In this document: one piece after another, positions 46,222-55,326 of the stretch
Layout: every line of letters begins with the position of its first letter
How positions within the stretch are numbered: position 1 is the stretch's first letter
NCBI GenBank assembly: GCA_026415715.1
Contig: JAOAGO010000005.1
Span: forward strand, 23,138-87,137
Origin: Chitinophagaceae bacterium
GTDB taxonomy: Bacteria > Bacteroidota > Bacteroidia > Chitinophagales > Chitinophagaceae
Reading direction: 5' to 3'
Length of the DNA: 64,000 nucleotides
Position numbers and translations under genes: made by a program
Notes under the pieces: generated by a model
Seen by the model: only the letters and a program-made list of their open reading frames with translations
What the model was told of the DNA's origin: nothing
The model's database searches: none

Positions 46222-47091
46222 ATGAAATCAGGCTTTGTCAGCATGTTGGGCTTGCCCAATGCAGGAAAAAGCACCCTGCTCAATGCGCTGATCGGAGAGA
46301 AGCTGGCCATCGTTTCGCCTAAGGTGCAAACCACCCGGCACCGCATAAAAGGCATACTCACGGGAAAAGACTATCAGCTTGTTTTTTCGGATACACCGGG
46401 CATCATTGAACCTGAATACAAACTGCATGAAAAAATGATGAAATCAGTACGGGAAGCACTGAACGATGCTGACCTGGCTTTGCTGGTGGTGGATGTGACT
46501 CAGCCCCCTGAAGAAAGCGACGCCGTGTTTTCCGCGCTGCATCTTTCAGTGCCGGCCGTGGTGGTGCTGAATAAAACCGACCAGGCCACCGCAGAACGCA
46601 TAGAAGAAGTGAAGCAATTTTTTTCCGAAAAAGCTTACTGCCGCAAAGTCTATCCGTTATCGGCCCTTTTGGGCTTTGATAAAGAAAATTTTATCCGGGC
46701 CTTGCTGGAGTTTATTCCCGAAAATGAACCTTATTTTCCCGAAGACGAAATTACAGACCTGAGCACTCGTTTTTTTGTCAGCGAAATTATCCGGGAAAAA
46801 ATTTTTCATTTTACGGAAAAAGAAATCCCCTACCATTCGGCCGTTCAGATTACCCGATACAAGGAACAACCTTCACTCGTCAGCATAGCGGCTGACATTA
46901 TCGTGCAGCGGGAATCGCAGAAAATAATTCTGATAGGAGAAAAAGGCTCCATGATAAAAAAAATCGGAACCGAAGCCCGCAAGGATATAGAAGAGTTCCT
47001 CGGCCGAAAAGTTTTTCTGGAGCTTCATGTTAAAGTCAGGCCCGACTGGCGAAACAATGAAACCTATCTCAGGCAATTCGGCTACGGATGA
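46222..47091 (+). CDS. era: GTPase Era
   Basis: A 289-aa GTPase that binds the 3' end of 16S rRNA during 30S assembly. G1 GLPNAGKST at about residue 9, G2 TTRHR, G3 DTPG at about 57, G4 NKTD at about 118; the C-terminal KH domain has the GEKGSMIKKIGTEARKDIEE block (about 238-257) and ends RQFGYG. All motifs are intact. der follows one gene downstream. Confidence 0.97.
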   Translation: MKSGFVSMLGLPNAGKSTLLNALIGEKLAIVSPKVQTTRHRIKGILTGKDYQLVFSDTPGIIEPEYKLHEKMMKSVREALNDADLALLVVDVTQPPEESDAVFSALHLSVPAVVVLNKTDQATAERIEEVKQFFSEKAYCRKVYPLSALLGFDKENFIRALLEFIPENEPYFPEDEITDLSTRFFVSEIIREKIFHFTEKEIPYHSAVQITRYKEQPSLVSIAADIIVQRESQKIILIGEKGSMIKKIGTEARKDIEEFLGRKVFLELHVKVRPDWRNNETYLRQFGYG

Positions 47092-47132
47092 TTTTTTTCG
47101 GTACCGGTATTTTTAATTATTTTTAGGTTATC

Positions 47133-47930
47133 ATGAAGCCCTGTTTCATCATGGATGGCAAAAGAAACCGGATGACGGCTTTTCGTTTCCGCTTCGCACC
47201 GGGCTTATTATTATTTTTTGCCCTTGTTTCATTTGGCCCCGCAAGTCAGGCTCAGGTACTCATAGAACTGGGACGAAAAGTGGAGCGCATCAATCCCTAT
47301 TCTTCCATTAACATTTACGGTGCCCACGACCTGAATCAGAAAATTACCTACGACAAGGTTTCCGGATCGCCCTTCTTTCATGATGCATGGCAAAATGCCC
47401 TTCTTTACGACGACAAACAGCGTTCATTTGGCGTATGGCCCGTAAAACTGAACTTATATTCTCAGGAAATCCATTTTCTGGATTCGCAGCAAAATGAATT
47501 ATCGGTACCGGCCTCAGTAGTGCGCAAAATCGTTTTTTTACAACCCGACGGCAAAACGCCGCAGCAAACCTTTATTTCATCAACACCTGAGATGGCACGG
47601 CAGTCAAACTGCAAATCCTGCCTGTATCAGATGCTCAATGAAGGGCATACCGTTTTACTGAAAAACATCCGCAAAGTGGTGCGTGAAGGCGACTCACTCT
47701 TCGGCACCCTGAAACGCTACTATTTTCAGGACCAGTACGAATACTTCATCTATTCCGATTCCCAATACACCCGACTGAAAAAACTGGATAAGGAAGAATT
47801 TTTGCAACGCATACCTGCCGCCTCGCAGTTCGCCGAGTGGATGAAAAAACAGAAACTCAACTTCAAAAAAGAAAAAGATTATCTGGCCTTTCTGCAACAT
47901 TACAACGCCGCTTACCGCAAAGAACAGTAA
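47133..47930 (+). CDS. Secreted protein of unknown function between era and der
   Basis: A 265-aa protein. It has a hydrophobic signal peptide with cleavage likely after SQAQ (about residue 36); the first ATG at 47133 gives a long N-terminus and the later MTAF (14th codon) may be the true start. The mature part is polar, with SNCKSCLYQMLNEG holding a CxxC pair that may bind metal or form a redox disulfide, and a Lys/Glu-rich C-terminus. I recognise no domain. Its position between era and der is the only context clue. Confidence 0.72.
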   Translation: MKPCFIMDGKRNRMTAFRFRFAPGLLLFFALVSFGPASQAQVLIELGRKVERINPYSSINIYGAHDLNQKITYDKVSGSPFFHDAWQNALLYDDKQRSFGVWPVKLNLYSQEIHFLDSQQNELSVPASVVRKIVFLQPDGKTPQQTFISSTPEMARQSNCKSCLYQMLNEGHTVLLKNIRKVVREGDSLFGTLKRYYFQDQYEYFIYSDSQYTRLKKLDKEEFLQRIPAASQFAEWMKKQKLNFKKEKDYLAFLQHYNAAYRKEQ

Positions 47931-48031
47931 CCGGTTTTGCCCGGTTCTGCAATACCACAGCCCGGTCATAAATTCCGTTTCCTGTAATTTTGTGCCTTCG
48001 TTTTCAAAAAATCCCGTTACAACATTTTTTC

Positions 48032-49342
48032 ATGTCGTTTACGGTTGCCATTGCCGGAAGGCCGAATGTGGGGAAAAGCACGTTGTTCAATCGCTTGATT
48101 GAACAACGCAAAGCCATTGTGGACGATACCGCCGGCGTAACCCGCGACCGGCAATACGGCATGGCCGAGTGGAACGGAAAAACCTTTAACGTGATAGATA
48201 CCGGCGGCTTTCTGACCGGCAGCGAAGATGCGTTTGAAAAAGACATCGTGCGCCAGCTTCAGATTGCCATTGATGAAGCCGACGCCGTTTTGTTTCTGGT
48301 TGACGTAACCACCGGCATTACCGCACCCGACGAAGAGCTGGCCGAACGGCTTCGCCGAAGCCGCAAACCCGTTTTTCTGGTAGTGAATAAAGTGGATCAT
48401 TTTGAACGGCAGTACGATGCGGCCGAATTTTTCCGCCTGGGATTTTCCCGCACCTTTTTTATTTCATCGGCCAGCGGAAGCGGTACCGGCGAGCTGCTGG
48501 ACGAACTGACACGGCTGATTCCCGCCGGCGCCGAGCCTTCTGAAAACGAAAAAGAGTTGCCCCGCTTTGCCATCATCGGGCAACCCAACACCGGAAAGTC
48601 ATCGCTGCTCAATGCCCTGCTGGGCGAAGAGCGCACCATTGTCAGCGAAGTGGCCGGCACCACCCGCGACAGCATCCATACGCGGTACAACCTCTTCCAA
48701 AAAGATTTTATCCTGATAGATACGGCCGGCATCCGGCGAAAAAACAAAGTAAAAGAAGACCTTGAGTTTTATTCCGTCATCCGCGCCATCAAAGCTATGG
48801 ACGAAGCCGACGTATGCCTGCTGCTCATTGACGCCACGCAGGGCATCACGGCACAAGACCTCAACATCTTCAGCCTGGCAGCCCGCAAAGGAAAAGGCAT
48901 CCTGCTGCTGGTAAACAAGTGGGACCTGATTCCCAAAACCCACAAAACCGCACAGGAGGCCGAAAAAGAAATCCGCAGTCGCCTTCAGCCCTTCAGCGAT
49001 GTACCCGTCCTGTTCATCTCGGCCAAAGAAAAAATACGCATCTACCAGGCCGTTGAAAAAGCGCTGGAGGTGTATGAAAACCGAAAACGCAAAATCCCCA
49101 CATCCGAACTGAACGACACCCTGCTCAAAGTAATAGAAGCCACGCCGCCGCCCGTGGTGCGGGGGCATCCCGTAAAAATCAAATACATCACCCAGTTGCC
49201 GTCGGCCGTGCCCTCGTTTGCCTTTTTCTGCAATTTTCCCAACGACATCAAAGAGCCCTACCGCCAGTTTCTGGAAAATCAGTTGCGCCGTCATTTTTCG
49301 TTTACCGGCGTGCCGGTACGCATTTTTTTCAGAAAGAAGTAA
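48032..49342 (+). CDS. der: GTPase Der (EngA)
   Basis: A 436-aa double GTPase required for 50S ribosome assembly. First G domain: GRPNVGKST (about 8), DTGG, NKVDHF; second: GQPNTGKSS (about 182), DTAG, NKWD; KH-like C-terminal domain with PPVVRGHPVKIKYITQ. The frame is open 42 bp further upstream to a TTG at 47990, but MSFTVAIAGRPN at 48032 is the standard N-terminus. Codons are visibly GC-richer than the flanking T9SS genes. Copy B of the dispersed repeat starts 11 nt after its stop. Confidence 0.97.
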   Translation: MSFTVAIAGRPNVGKSTLFNRLIEQRKAIVDDTAGVTRDRQYGMAEWNGKTFNVIDTGGFLTGSEDAFEKDIVRQLQIAIDEADAVLFLVDVTTGITAPDEELAERLRRSRKPVFLVVNKVDHFERQYDAAEFFRLGFSRTFFISSASGSGTGELLDELTRLIPAGAEPSENEKELPRFAIIGQPNTGKSSLLNALLGEERTIVSEVAGTTRDSIHTRYNLFQKDFILIDTAGIRRKNKVKEDLEFYSVIRAIKAMDEADVCLLLIDATQGITAQDLNIFSLAARKGKGILLLVNKWDLIPKTHKTAQEAEKEIRSRLQPFSDVPVLFISAKEKIRIYQAVEKALEVYENRKRKIPTSELNDTLLKVIEATPPPVVRGHPVKIKYITQLPSAVPSFAFFCNFPNDIKEPYRQFLENQLRRHFSFTGVPVRIFFRKK

Positions 49343-49352
49343 GGATTTTTTA

Positions 49353-49508
49353 TTTGGGGCTGTCATCGTCCCGCCTGCGGCGGGCAGGTTCGCTGTTCAT
49401 CGCCGGTCCGGTGTCCTTCGGGCTGTCGGTGCTCACAGCTCCGGCACAAGGCCTGTCAAAGTTCGCACCCTGCCTCTTCAGGCAGGCCCTTCGGCCACCG
49501 CAGCCCTT
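49353..49508 (+). repeat. 156-nt GC-rich dispersed element, copy B
   Basis: Starts 11 nt after the der stop with TTTGGGGCT and ends with CACCGCAGCCCTT; same length as copy A and the same orientation with respect to the preceding gene. It is rich in C and G palindromes (CCCGCC-TGCG-GCGGG near the start; CCTGCC-TCTT-CAGGCAGG). No reading frame of note. Between 49509 and 49616 I see nothing. Confidence 0.7.
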
Positions 49509-49616
49509 CACCGGCTGTAACACAGATCGGCTTTTTTCTTCTCTAATAAAACATCGGTGGAAAAACTTCTTTTTAAATAAACTCTTTTGTTCATAAAATT
49601 GCTAACGATAAATTAA

Positions 49617-49646
49617 TTTGATGGACAGGTTGTGAACGTATTTTTG
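49617..49646 (+). promoter_or_regulatory. Promoter TTTG-N18-TATTTTTG
   Basis: TTTG (49617-49620) and TATTTTTG (49639-49646) with an 18-bp spacer match the Bacteroidota consensus. A start near 49653 gives a leader of about 37 nt for the T9SS protein. Confidence 0.7.
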
Positions 49647-49689
49647 TAGCTGAATTTTTGAATGTTTCCGGAAAGTTCAATACTTTTTT

Positions 49690-52365
49690 ATGCGTAATAT
49701 ATTAATCTTCATAATTTTTCTTTCTGGTTCTGTTACCCCCTTTGCACAGTTTACCCCGGGTAATATTGTAATTACACGGGTAGGGGATGGTTCCACCACA
49801 TTAAATTCGGCAGCTCATCCTGTTTCTTTATTGGAATATACAAATTCCGGCACCGCTACTACCAATGTGGTAAATTTTCCTTCCGGTAGTTCCGGCATTC
49901 GACTCACACAAAGCGGTACGGCTACCAGCGAAGGATATATTACCGTATCACAAAACGGAAATTTCATAACAGTTGCGGGATATGATGCAGCAACCGGCAC
50001 AACCAATATTGCAAATTCAACTTTACCCGGAACAATTGGTAATGTTGACATAAATGATATTTCATCACCAGATTTAAGCTACCGCTTCAATCGTTCTTCT
50101 GGAAATGCTTATGTTTCTAATAATTTCAGAACAGCAGTAACCACCAACGGTACTGAATTTTGGGGTAGTGGTACTGGAAATAGTGGAACAGGTGGTGTTC
50201 GTTATTTAAACACGAATAGTTCACCTGCTTCGGGAACTCAGGTTTCTACAACTGTTACGAATACCCGGGTGATTCAGATTTATGGGGGTGAATTATATGT
50301 TTCTTCCGGTTCCAATCCTATACGCTTAGGAAAAGTAGGAAACGGATTGCCAACTAATTCCGGAAGTTCTATTACAAATTTGCCGGGGCTACCTGGTTCA
50401 GGCAGTAAATTAGATCCTTATGGATTTGTTTTTTTTGATAGAGATCCCTCAATATCCGGATATGATCTTTTATATGTTGCATCTTTTGGTTCAAGTGATA
50501 CTTCCGGCATATTAAAATATTCATTTGATGGAACAACATGGACACAACGTGGCGAGGTGAGAGGAACCGCTGCACCTTCATTTTTTCAGGCCACTGGCCT
50601 TACAGGTTTTATTGATTGTAACGGTCATGTTCAGCTTTTTGTAGTTATTGCAACAGCGGCTTCCCAAAGGGGTTCTCAATTATATAAATTTATTGATAAT
50701 AACGCTTATAATGCAAATATTGCAAATAATGGAAGCAACCTGAATTCAGTATTGACTTCACCGATTATTGATTATTCCGGCGGAAATGTGTACCGTTTGG
50801 GAGGCCCCGCTATAGTTTCCAAACCAAAACTAACCTTTACGTCAGGCACTAATAATATACCGGCCGGAGATTATGGTGATATTTATATTAAAAGCGGCGC
50901 TACGGCAACTTTAACCGGCAACATTACATTAGCCGGCACTTTAACCGTAGAATCCGGCGCTACTTTAGATTTAAGTACTTATTCTATTTCAACCAGCCCA
51001 ACCAACAATAATGTAGCGGCCAGTATTGTAGTCAGCGCCGGAGCTACTTTACGTATAGGTAGCTCTTCAGGTTTGGTTATTGGTGCGGGGGGGAATATAA
51101 ATACTTGCCTGGTTCAGATAAGTCCGGCAGCTCATTTTGTTTACAACGGCAGCTCTGCTCAATTTACCGGTACAGGTTTACCTAGTAATATTACCGGTTC
51201 ATTGCGAATTGACAATGCATCGCATGTCACCTTATCACAAAGTACAATCATTTCAGGCATATTACATTTAACAAACGGAAAACTCATCACTTCCTCTTCC
51301 AACCTGCTTACCTTAGCGGATAATGCTACTTACACCGGCGGCAGTTCTTCCAGTTTTGTGGAAGGGCCTATGAGGAAAATCGGAGATGAAGATTTTAACT
51401 TTCCAATTGGTAAAGGTAGTATTTATGCCCCTATCGGAATTTCAGGAGGCACTGGCGCAGCCTCAACAGACCAGTTTACGGCTGAATATATTCGTGCAAA
51501 TCCCCAATCAGTTTACGGCACAAGCTATGCTACGGGCATTGATCATATCAGCTACGTAGAATATTGGATACTTGATCGAAACAACGGTTCGGCTTCCAAA
51601 GTTGTTTCAGTACGTGTCAATCAGGAAAGTTTTTGTGCAGTTCCTTCAAGCACCTTCATCAGCCGGTTTAATGGTTCACAATGGACAAATGAAACATCCA
51701 CACCCGTCGGATTTAGTGCCTGCGGCGCTTTTCAGTGTGGAACCCTTACCACCAACAATCCCATCAGCAGTTTCAGTCCTTTTACGCTGGCAACCGATTT
51801 AGCCTATTCCGTAAATCCGCTCCCGGTAAAACTAACCAGCTTTTATGCACAACGTAACGGCCATCAAACCCACATCTTCTGGCAAATAGAAAATATCTGT
51901 CATCCCGACTGTGTATTTGAAATACAGAAATCAACCGATAACAGAAGCTTTTCTACCTGGCGTACCGTACAGGCCGTTCCTCAAAGCCGCAATTATTCCG
52001 TAAATGATACGGAACATCAGACCGGAACGGTATGGTACAGGCTCAGGATTACCGATGAAACCGGTAATGTCACCTATAGCCGTACGGTATCCGTAGCCGC
52101 TCATTCTTCTGCCTTGCACATCAGTTCGGTTTTACCCAATCCCGCTGCCAACATGGTTACCCTGCAATATATTACACCCGCAAGGGAACGCATGGACATC
52201 CGGATTACCGATTTGTCAGGAAAAGTCCTGTATCGTTTGCATCAGGTAGCTTCGGCAGGAGAAAATCGGATACAAATTCCTGTTACGCAACTACCGTCCG
52301 GTGTGTATCTGATTACCCTGTCCGGCGCCGTGCACCGCGCAACTCATCGCTTTATAAAGTACTAA
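49690..52365 (+). CDS. Secreted T9SS type A protein, unknown function
   Basis: An 891-aa protein with a signal peptide (about 1-19, ending PFAQ). The first half is a Ser/Thr/Gly/Asn-rich beta-structure with a repetitive FxPGNIVITRVGDGST-like start as in choice-of-anchor and Bacteroidota surface proteins; a parallel-beta section (SGATATLTGNITLAGTLTV) follows at about 400-480. The C-terminus has a fibronectin-like LPVKLTSFYAQRNGHQTHIFW domain and the T9SS type A sorting domain with VLPNPAANMVTLQY and LPSGVYLITLSG, ending FIKY. A surface protein secreted through the T9SS; ligand unknown. Own promoter at 49617. Confidence 0.9.
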   Translation: MRNILIFIIFLSGSVTPFAQFTPGNIVITRVGDGSTTLNSAAHPVSLLEYTNSGTATTNVVNFPSGSSGIRLTQSGTATSEGYITVSQNGNFITVAGYDAATGTTNIANSTLPGTIGNVDINDISSPDLSYRFNRSSGNAYVSNNFRTAVTTNGTEFWGSGTGNSGTGGVRYLNTNSSPASGTQVSTTVTNTRVIQIYGGELYVSSGSNPIRLGKVGNGLPTNSGSSITNLPGLPGSGSKLDPYGFVFFDRDPSISGYDLLYVASFGSSDTSGILKYSFDGTTWTQRGEVRGTAAPSFFQATGLTGFIDCNGHVQLFVVIATAASQRGSQLYKFIDNNAYNANIANNGSNLNSVLTSPIIDYSGGNVYRLGGPAIVSKPKLTFTSGTNNIPAGDYGDIYIKSGATATLTGNITLAGTLTVESGATLDLSTYSISTSPTNNNVAASIVVSAGATLRIGSSSGLVIGAGGNINTCLVQISPAAHFVYNGSSAQFTGTGLPSNITGSLRIDNASHVTLSQSTIISGILHLTNGKLITSSSNLLTLADNATYTGGSSSSFVEGPMRKIGDEDFNFPIGKGSIYAPIGISGGTGAASTDQFTAEYIRANPQSVYGTSYATGIDHISYVEYWILDRNNGSASKVVSVRVNQESFCAVPSSTFISRFNGSQWTNETSTPVGFSACGAFQCGTLTTNNPISSFSPFTLATDLAYSVNPLPVKLTSFYAQRNGHQTHIFWQIENICHPDCVFEIQKSTDNRSFSTWRTVQAVPQSRNYSVNDTEHQTGTVWYRLRITDETGNVTYSRTVSVAAHSSALHISSVLPNPAANMVTLQYITPARERMDIRITDLSGKVLYRLHQVASAGENRIQIPVTQLPSGVYLITLSGAVHRATHRFIKY

Positions 52366-52575
52366 CGAAAAGCTGAATAACAAATTCATAATACGGTTCA
52401 GAATATCTTCCGAAAATAAAACAATGCAAAGTGTACGCATTCTTTTTTATGACCGCATGATGTGGAACGATGAGCAGCATAAAATTCTTTTGGGTATATA
52501 TACCTAAACATTTTCCGTTCAATCCGGCTTTTTGCCTTTAAAGACTCTCTTTTTTAATTTTTGTTTCTTGTTTTT

Positions 52576-52583
52576 TACTTTTG
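52576..52583 (+). promoter_or_regulatory. -7 box TACTTTTG before aspartate kinase
   Basis: An exact TAnnTTTG match, 41 bp ahead of the aspartate kinase ATG. Upstream sequence is T-rich without a clear -33. Confidence 0.4.
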
Positions 52584-52623
52584 CGCACTGCTTGCCGGTT
52601 TTTTCCCCTAAAAAACAGTTTTT

Positions 52624-53946
52624 ATGAAAGTAATGAAATTCGGGGGTACCAGTGTGGGTAAGCCCGAAAGAATGAAACATGTGGTTTCGTTGGTCAGCCA
52701 TCAGGCTGAACCGGTCATTGTGGTTTTATCTGCCCTTTCGGGCACAACCAATGCTTTGGTTGAAATAGGAGAGCATATTGCAGCAGGCGACAGGCAGGCG
52801 GCTGAACAGGTAATATGTGAACTGGAAAAACACTACAGATCGTTTATCAACGATTTGCTTCAGCCGGAAGAACTGAACCTTCGTGCGCATCGGATAGTGG
52901 ACGAGCATTTTGATTTTCTGAAAATCATTCTCAGAATTTCCTACAGTGAGGCGTTGGGGAAAGATATACTGGCGCAGGGCGAGCTGCTTTCCACAAAGCT
53001 TTTTTGCCTTTGTCTGGAAGAAAAAGGGATAGCGCATCAGTTACTTCCCGCCCTTGAGTTTATGAGCATTGATCAGCACGAAGAGCCCCGCCTGGGCAGC
53101 ATTCGGGTTAAGCTGATGCAGCTTCTGCAATCATATCCGGATATCCGCCTTTTTGTAACGCAGGGGTATATATGCCGGAATGCCAAAGGCGAAGTAGATA
53201 ACCTGAAGCGGGGAGGCAGTGATTATACGGCCTCGCTGATTGCCGCGGCCATACAGGCAAGCGTGTGCGAAATCTGGACCGATATAGACGGCATGCACAA
53301 CAACGATCCCCGTATTGTGAAAAATACTTTTCCCGTTGAGCGGCTCAGTTTTGATGAGGCCGCCGAGCTGGCTTATTTTGGCGCCAAAATATTGCATCCG
53401 GCTTCGGTATGGCCGGCACAGCAATACAATATACCGGTAAAGCTGCTGAATACCATGCAGCCCGATGCCAAAGGCACTACCATTTCATCCGCAGAAAATA
53501 CAGTGGGCGTAAAAGCCGTGGCGGCCAAGGATAATATTACGGCCATCCGTATTAAAAGCAGCCGTATGTTACTGGCCTATGGTTTTCTGCGAAAAATTTT
53601 TGAAGTTTTTGAAAAATACCGTACGCCGGTTGACATGATTACCACCTCTGAGGTGGCCGTTTCCCTTACGATAGACAATACAAAACATCTGGATTCGATT
53701 GTAAAAGAGCTGGAACCTTTCGGCGTTATTGAAACAGAGTTTAACCACAGTATTGTTGCTGTTGTAGGAAATCAGATTGCCCAAACGGAAGATATTATTA
53801 AAAAGTTGTTCAGTTCTATCGTAAATATTCCCGTACGTATGGTAAGTTACGGCGGCAGTCCGCACAATATCTCTCTTTTGGTACCATCTGCTTACAAGGA
53901 GATTTTGCTCAAGCAGCTCAACAAGGGAATGTTTGGCCTTGATTGA
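52624..53946 (+). CDS. Aspartate kinase (monofunctional)
   Basis: A 440-aa enzyme phosphorylating aspartate, the first step to lysine, threonine and methionine. KFGGTSVGKPERM opens the kinase domain; GYICRNAKGEVDNLKRGGSDYTA and EIWTDIDGMHNNDPR bind substrates; the C-terminal regulatory ACT domains occupy about 305-440 with VAVVGNQI and ISLLVPSAYKE. Length is that of a single aspartokinase without homoserine dehydrogenase. No other amino-acid gene adjoins it. Which end product inhibits it is not visible. Confidence 0.95.
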   Translation: MKVMKFGGTSVGKPERMKHVVSLVSHQAEPVIVVLSALSGTTNALVEIGEHIAAGDRQAAEQVICELEKHYRSFINDLLQPEELNLRAHRIVDEHFDFLKIILRISYSEALGKDILAQGELLSTKLFCLCLEEKGIAHQLLPALEFMSIDQHEEPRLGSIRVKLMQLLQSYPDIRLFVTQGYICRNAKGEVDNLKRGGSDYTASLIAAAIQASVCEIWTDIDGMHNNDPRIVKNTFPVERLSFDEAAELAYFGAKILHPASVWPAQQYNIPVKLLNTMQPDAKGTTISSAENTVGVKAVAAKDNITAIRIKSSRMLLAYGFLRKIFEVFEKYRTPVDMITTSEVAVSLTIDNTKHLDSIVKELEPFGVIETEFNHSIVAVVGNQIAQTEDIIKKLFSSIVNIPVRMVSYGGSPHNISLLVPSAYKEILLKQLNKGMFGLD

Positions 53947-53988
53947 ACGATTACGGTTTGCGCTTTCCAACGCAGGATGATTTCCTTA

Positions 53989-55038
53989 TCACAAAATCAG
54001 AAGCGCATCGCCATAGCAGAAAAAGCGGTATTTTTCCTTGATGGCCACTTTATAGGCTTCCATTGCCAAATCATAACCGGTAAAGGCGCAGGTCATGATG
54101 AACAGGCTGGTTTTCGGCAGGTGAAAATTGGTTACCAAAGAATCGGCAATGTTAAATTCGTAGGGAGGATGAATAAAAATATTGGTCCAGCCTTCGGAAG
54201 GTTTCAGCCTTTTTTGTGCCGTAAAAGAGGATTCCATGGCTCGGATAGTGGTGGTACCAATCGAGCAAACCCGGTGTCCCGTATCTTTTGCGGTATTAAC
54301 GATTTTGCAGCATAATTCATCAATCCTGTAATATTCGGCATCCATTTTGTGCTTGCTCAGGTCTTCCACTTCAATGGGCCGGAAAGTACCCAGCCCGGTA
54401 TGCAATGTCAGCTCGGCGAAGCGGATACCTTTTATTTCCAGACGCTTGATGAGTTCGCGGCTGAAATGTAAGCCGGCCGTTGGCGCTGCCACGGCACCCT
54501 CGTGTTTGGCGTAAACGGTTTGGTAGCGTTCGCGGTCGGTTTCGTCGGGTTTGCGTTTGATGTATTTCGGAAGAGGGGTTTCGCCCAGTTTATATAAAAT
54601 TCGTCTGAATTCTTCATCGCTGCCATCCCACAAAAAACGAATGGTTCGGCCGCGGCTGGTGGTGTTGTCTATCACTTCAGCAACCAGTTCTTCGTCTTCA
54701 CCAAAAAAAAGTTTATTGCCTACACGGATTTTGCGGGCAGGGTCAACAATCACATCCCACAATTTATTTTGTTTATTTAATTCCCTGAGAAGAAATACTT
54801 CAATTTTCGCGCCGGTTTTTTCTTTACGTCCGTACATGCGGGCCGGAAAAACTTTGGTATTATTAACCACAAAAACATCTTTATCGTCGAAATAATCAAT
54901 GATATCGCGGAAATGTTTGTGTTCAATTTGTCCGGTTTTGCGGTGCAGTACCATCATTCGGGCGTCTTCTCTTTTTTTGGCCGGTGTTTGGGCTATCAAA
55001 TTCAGGGGCAGATCAAAGCGGAACTGTGATAATTTCAT
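53989..55038 (-). CDS. queA: S-adenosylmethionine:tRNA ribosyltransferase-isomerase QueA
   Basis: A 349-aa enzyme adding the ribosyl part of SAM to preQ1 in the wobble base of tRNA, making epoxyqueuosine. Start [19 protein letters not shown], the block [10 protein letters not shown] (about 183), [10 protein letters not shown] and [17 protein letters not shown] near the C-terminus are standard. Complete. Convergent with aspartate kinase; no other queuosine genes nearby. A promoter TTG-N18-TACCTTTG lies upstream. Confidence 0.97.
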   Translation of the reverse strand: MKLSQFRFDLPLNLIAQTPAKKREDARMMVLHRKTGQIEHKHFRDIIDYFDDKDVFVVNNTKVFPARMYGRKEKTGAKIEVFLLRELNKQNKLWDVIVDPARKIRVGNKLFFGEDEELVAEVIDNTTSRGRTIRFLWDGSDEEFRRILYKLGETPLPKYIKRKPDETDRERYQTVYAKHEGAVAAPTAGLHFSRELIKRLEIKGIRFAELTLHTGLGTFRPIEVEDLSKHKMDAEYYRIDELCCKIVNTAKDTGHRVCSIGTTTIRAMESSFTAQKRLKPSEGWTNIFIHPPYEFNIADSLVTNFHLPKTSLFIMTCAFTGYDLAMEAYKVAIKEKYRFFCYGDALLIL

Positions 55039-55154
55039 AGTAACTTATTTTTTCGGGATTTTCTGACGGAAACAGCGAGAAGGTCGGAAAAAAAGAACCA
55101 ATTCAACCGGCCTTACGGCGCCGGTCCGGTCAGAAATTTTAAAAAATCGGGCTG

Positions 55155-55183
55155 CAAAGGTAATATATTTCTTTTAAATGCAA
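55155..55183 (-). promoter_or_regulatory. Promoter TTG-N18-TACCTTTG for queA
   Basis: On the minus strand TTG (55181-55183) and TACCTTTG (55155-55162) are 18 bp apart. It gives a leader of about 110 nt with one GC hairpin; I see no preQ1 aptamer there. Confidence 0.5.
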
Positions 55184-55295
55184 TAAATTTAATCTGGGTA
55201 TAGCTTCGTTTATTCTGTATCCCGTAAAAGTAAGGGGTATCTGTTTCAGTAATTGAATGTTTTAATTTTTATGGAAATGAGTTCTTAATACGTCT

Positions 55296-55303
55296 TAGAT
55301 TTG
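55296..55303 (+). promoter_or_regulatory. -7 box TAGATTTG before the TraB gene
   Basis: An exact TAnnTTTG match 23 bp upstream of the ATG at 55327, which supports that ATG (and not the TTG at 55397) as the original start. Confidence 0.45.
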
Positions 55304-55326
55304 TCGGGTAATGATACCAATTTGAA

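Noticed and set aside
48599..49366. Long antisense open frame (255 aa) across der
   Set aside because: It mirrors the GC-rich der coding frame; der has all GTPase motifs and the antisense product has no recognisable domain.
55039..55150. preQ1 riboswitch in the queA leader
   Set aside because: Only one GC hairpin is present; the C-rich loop and A-rich tail of the preQ1 aptamer are missing.
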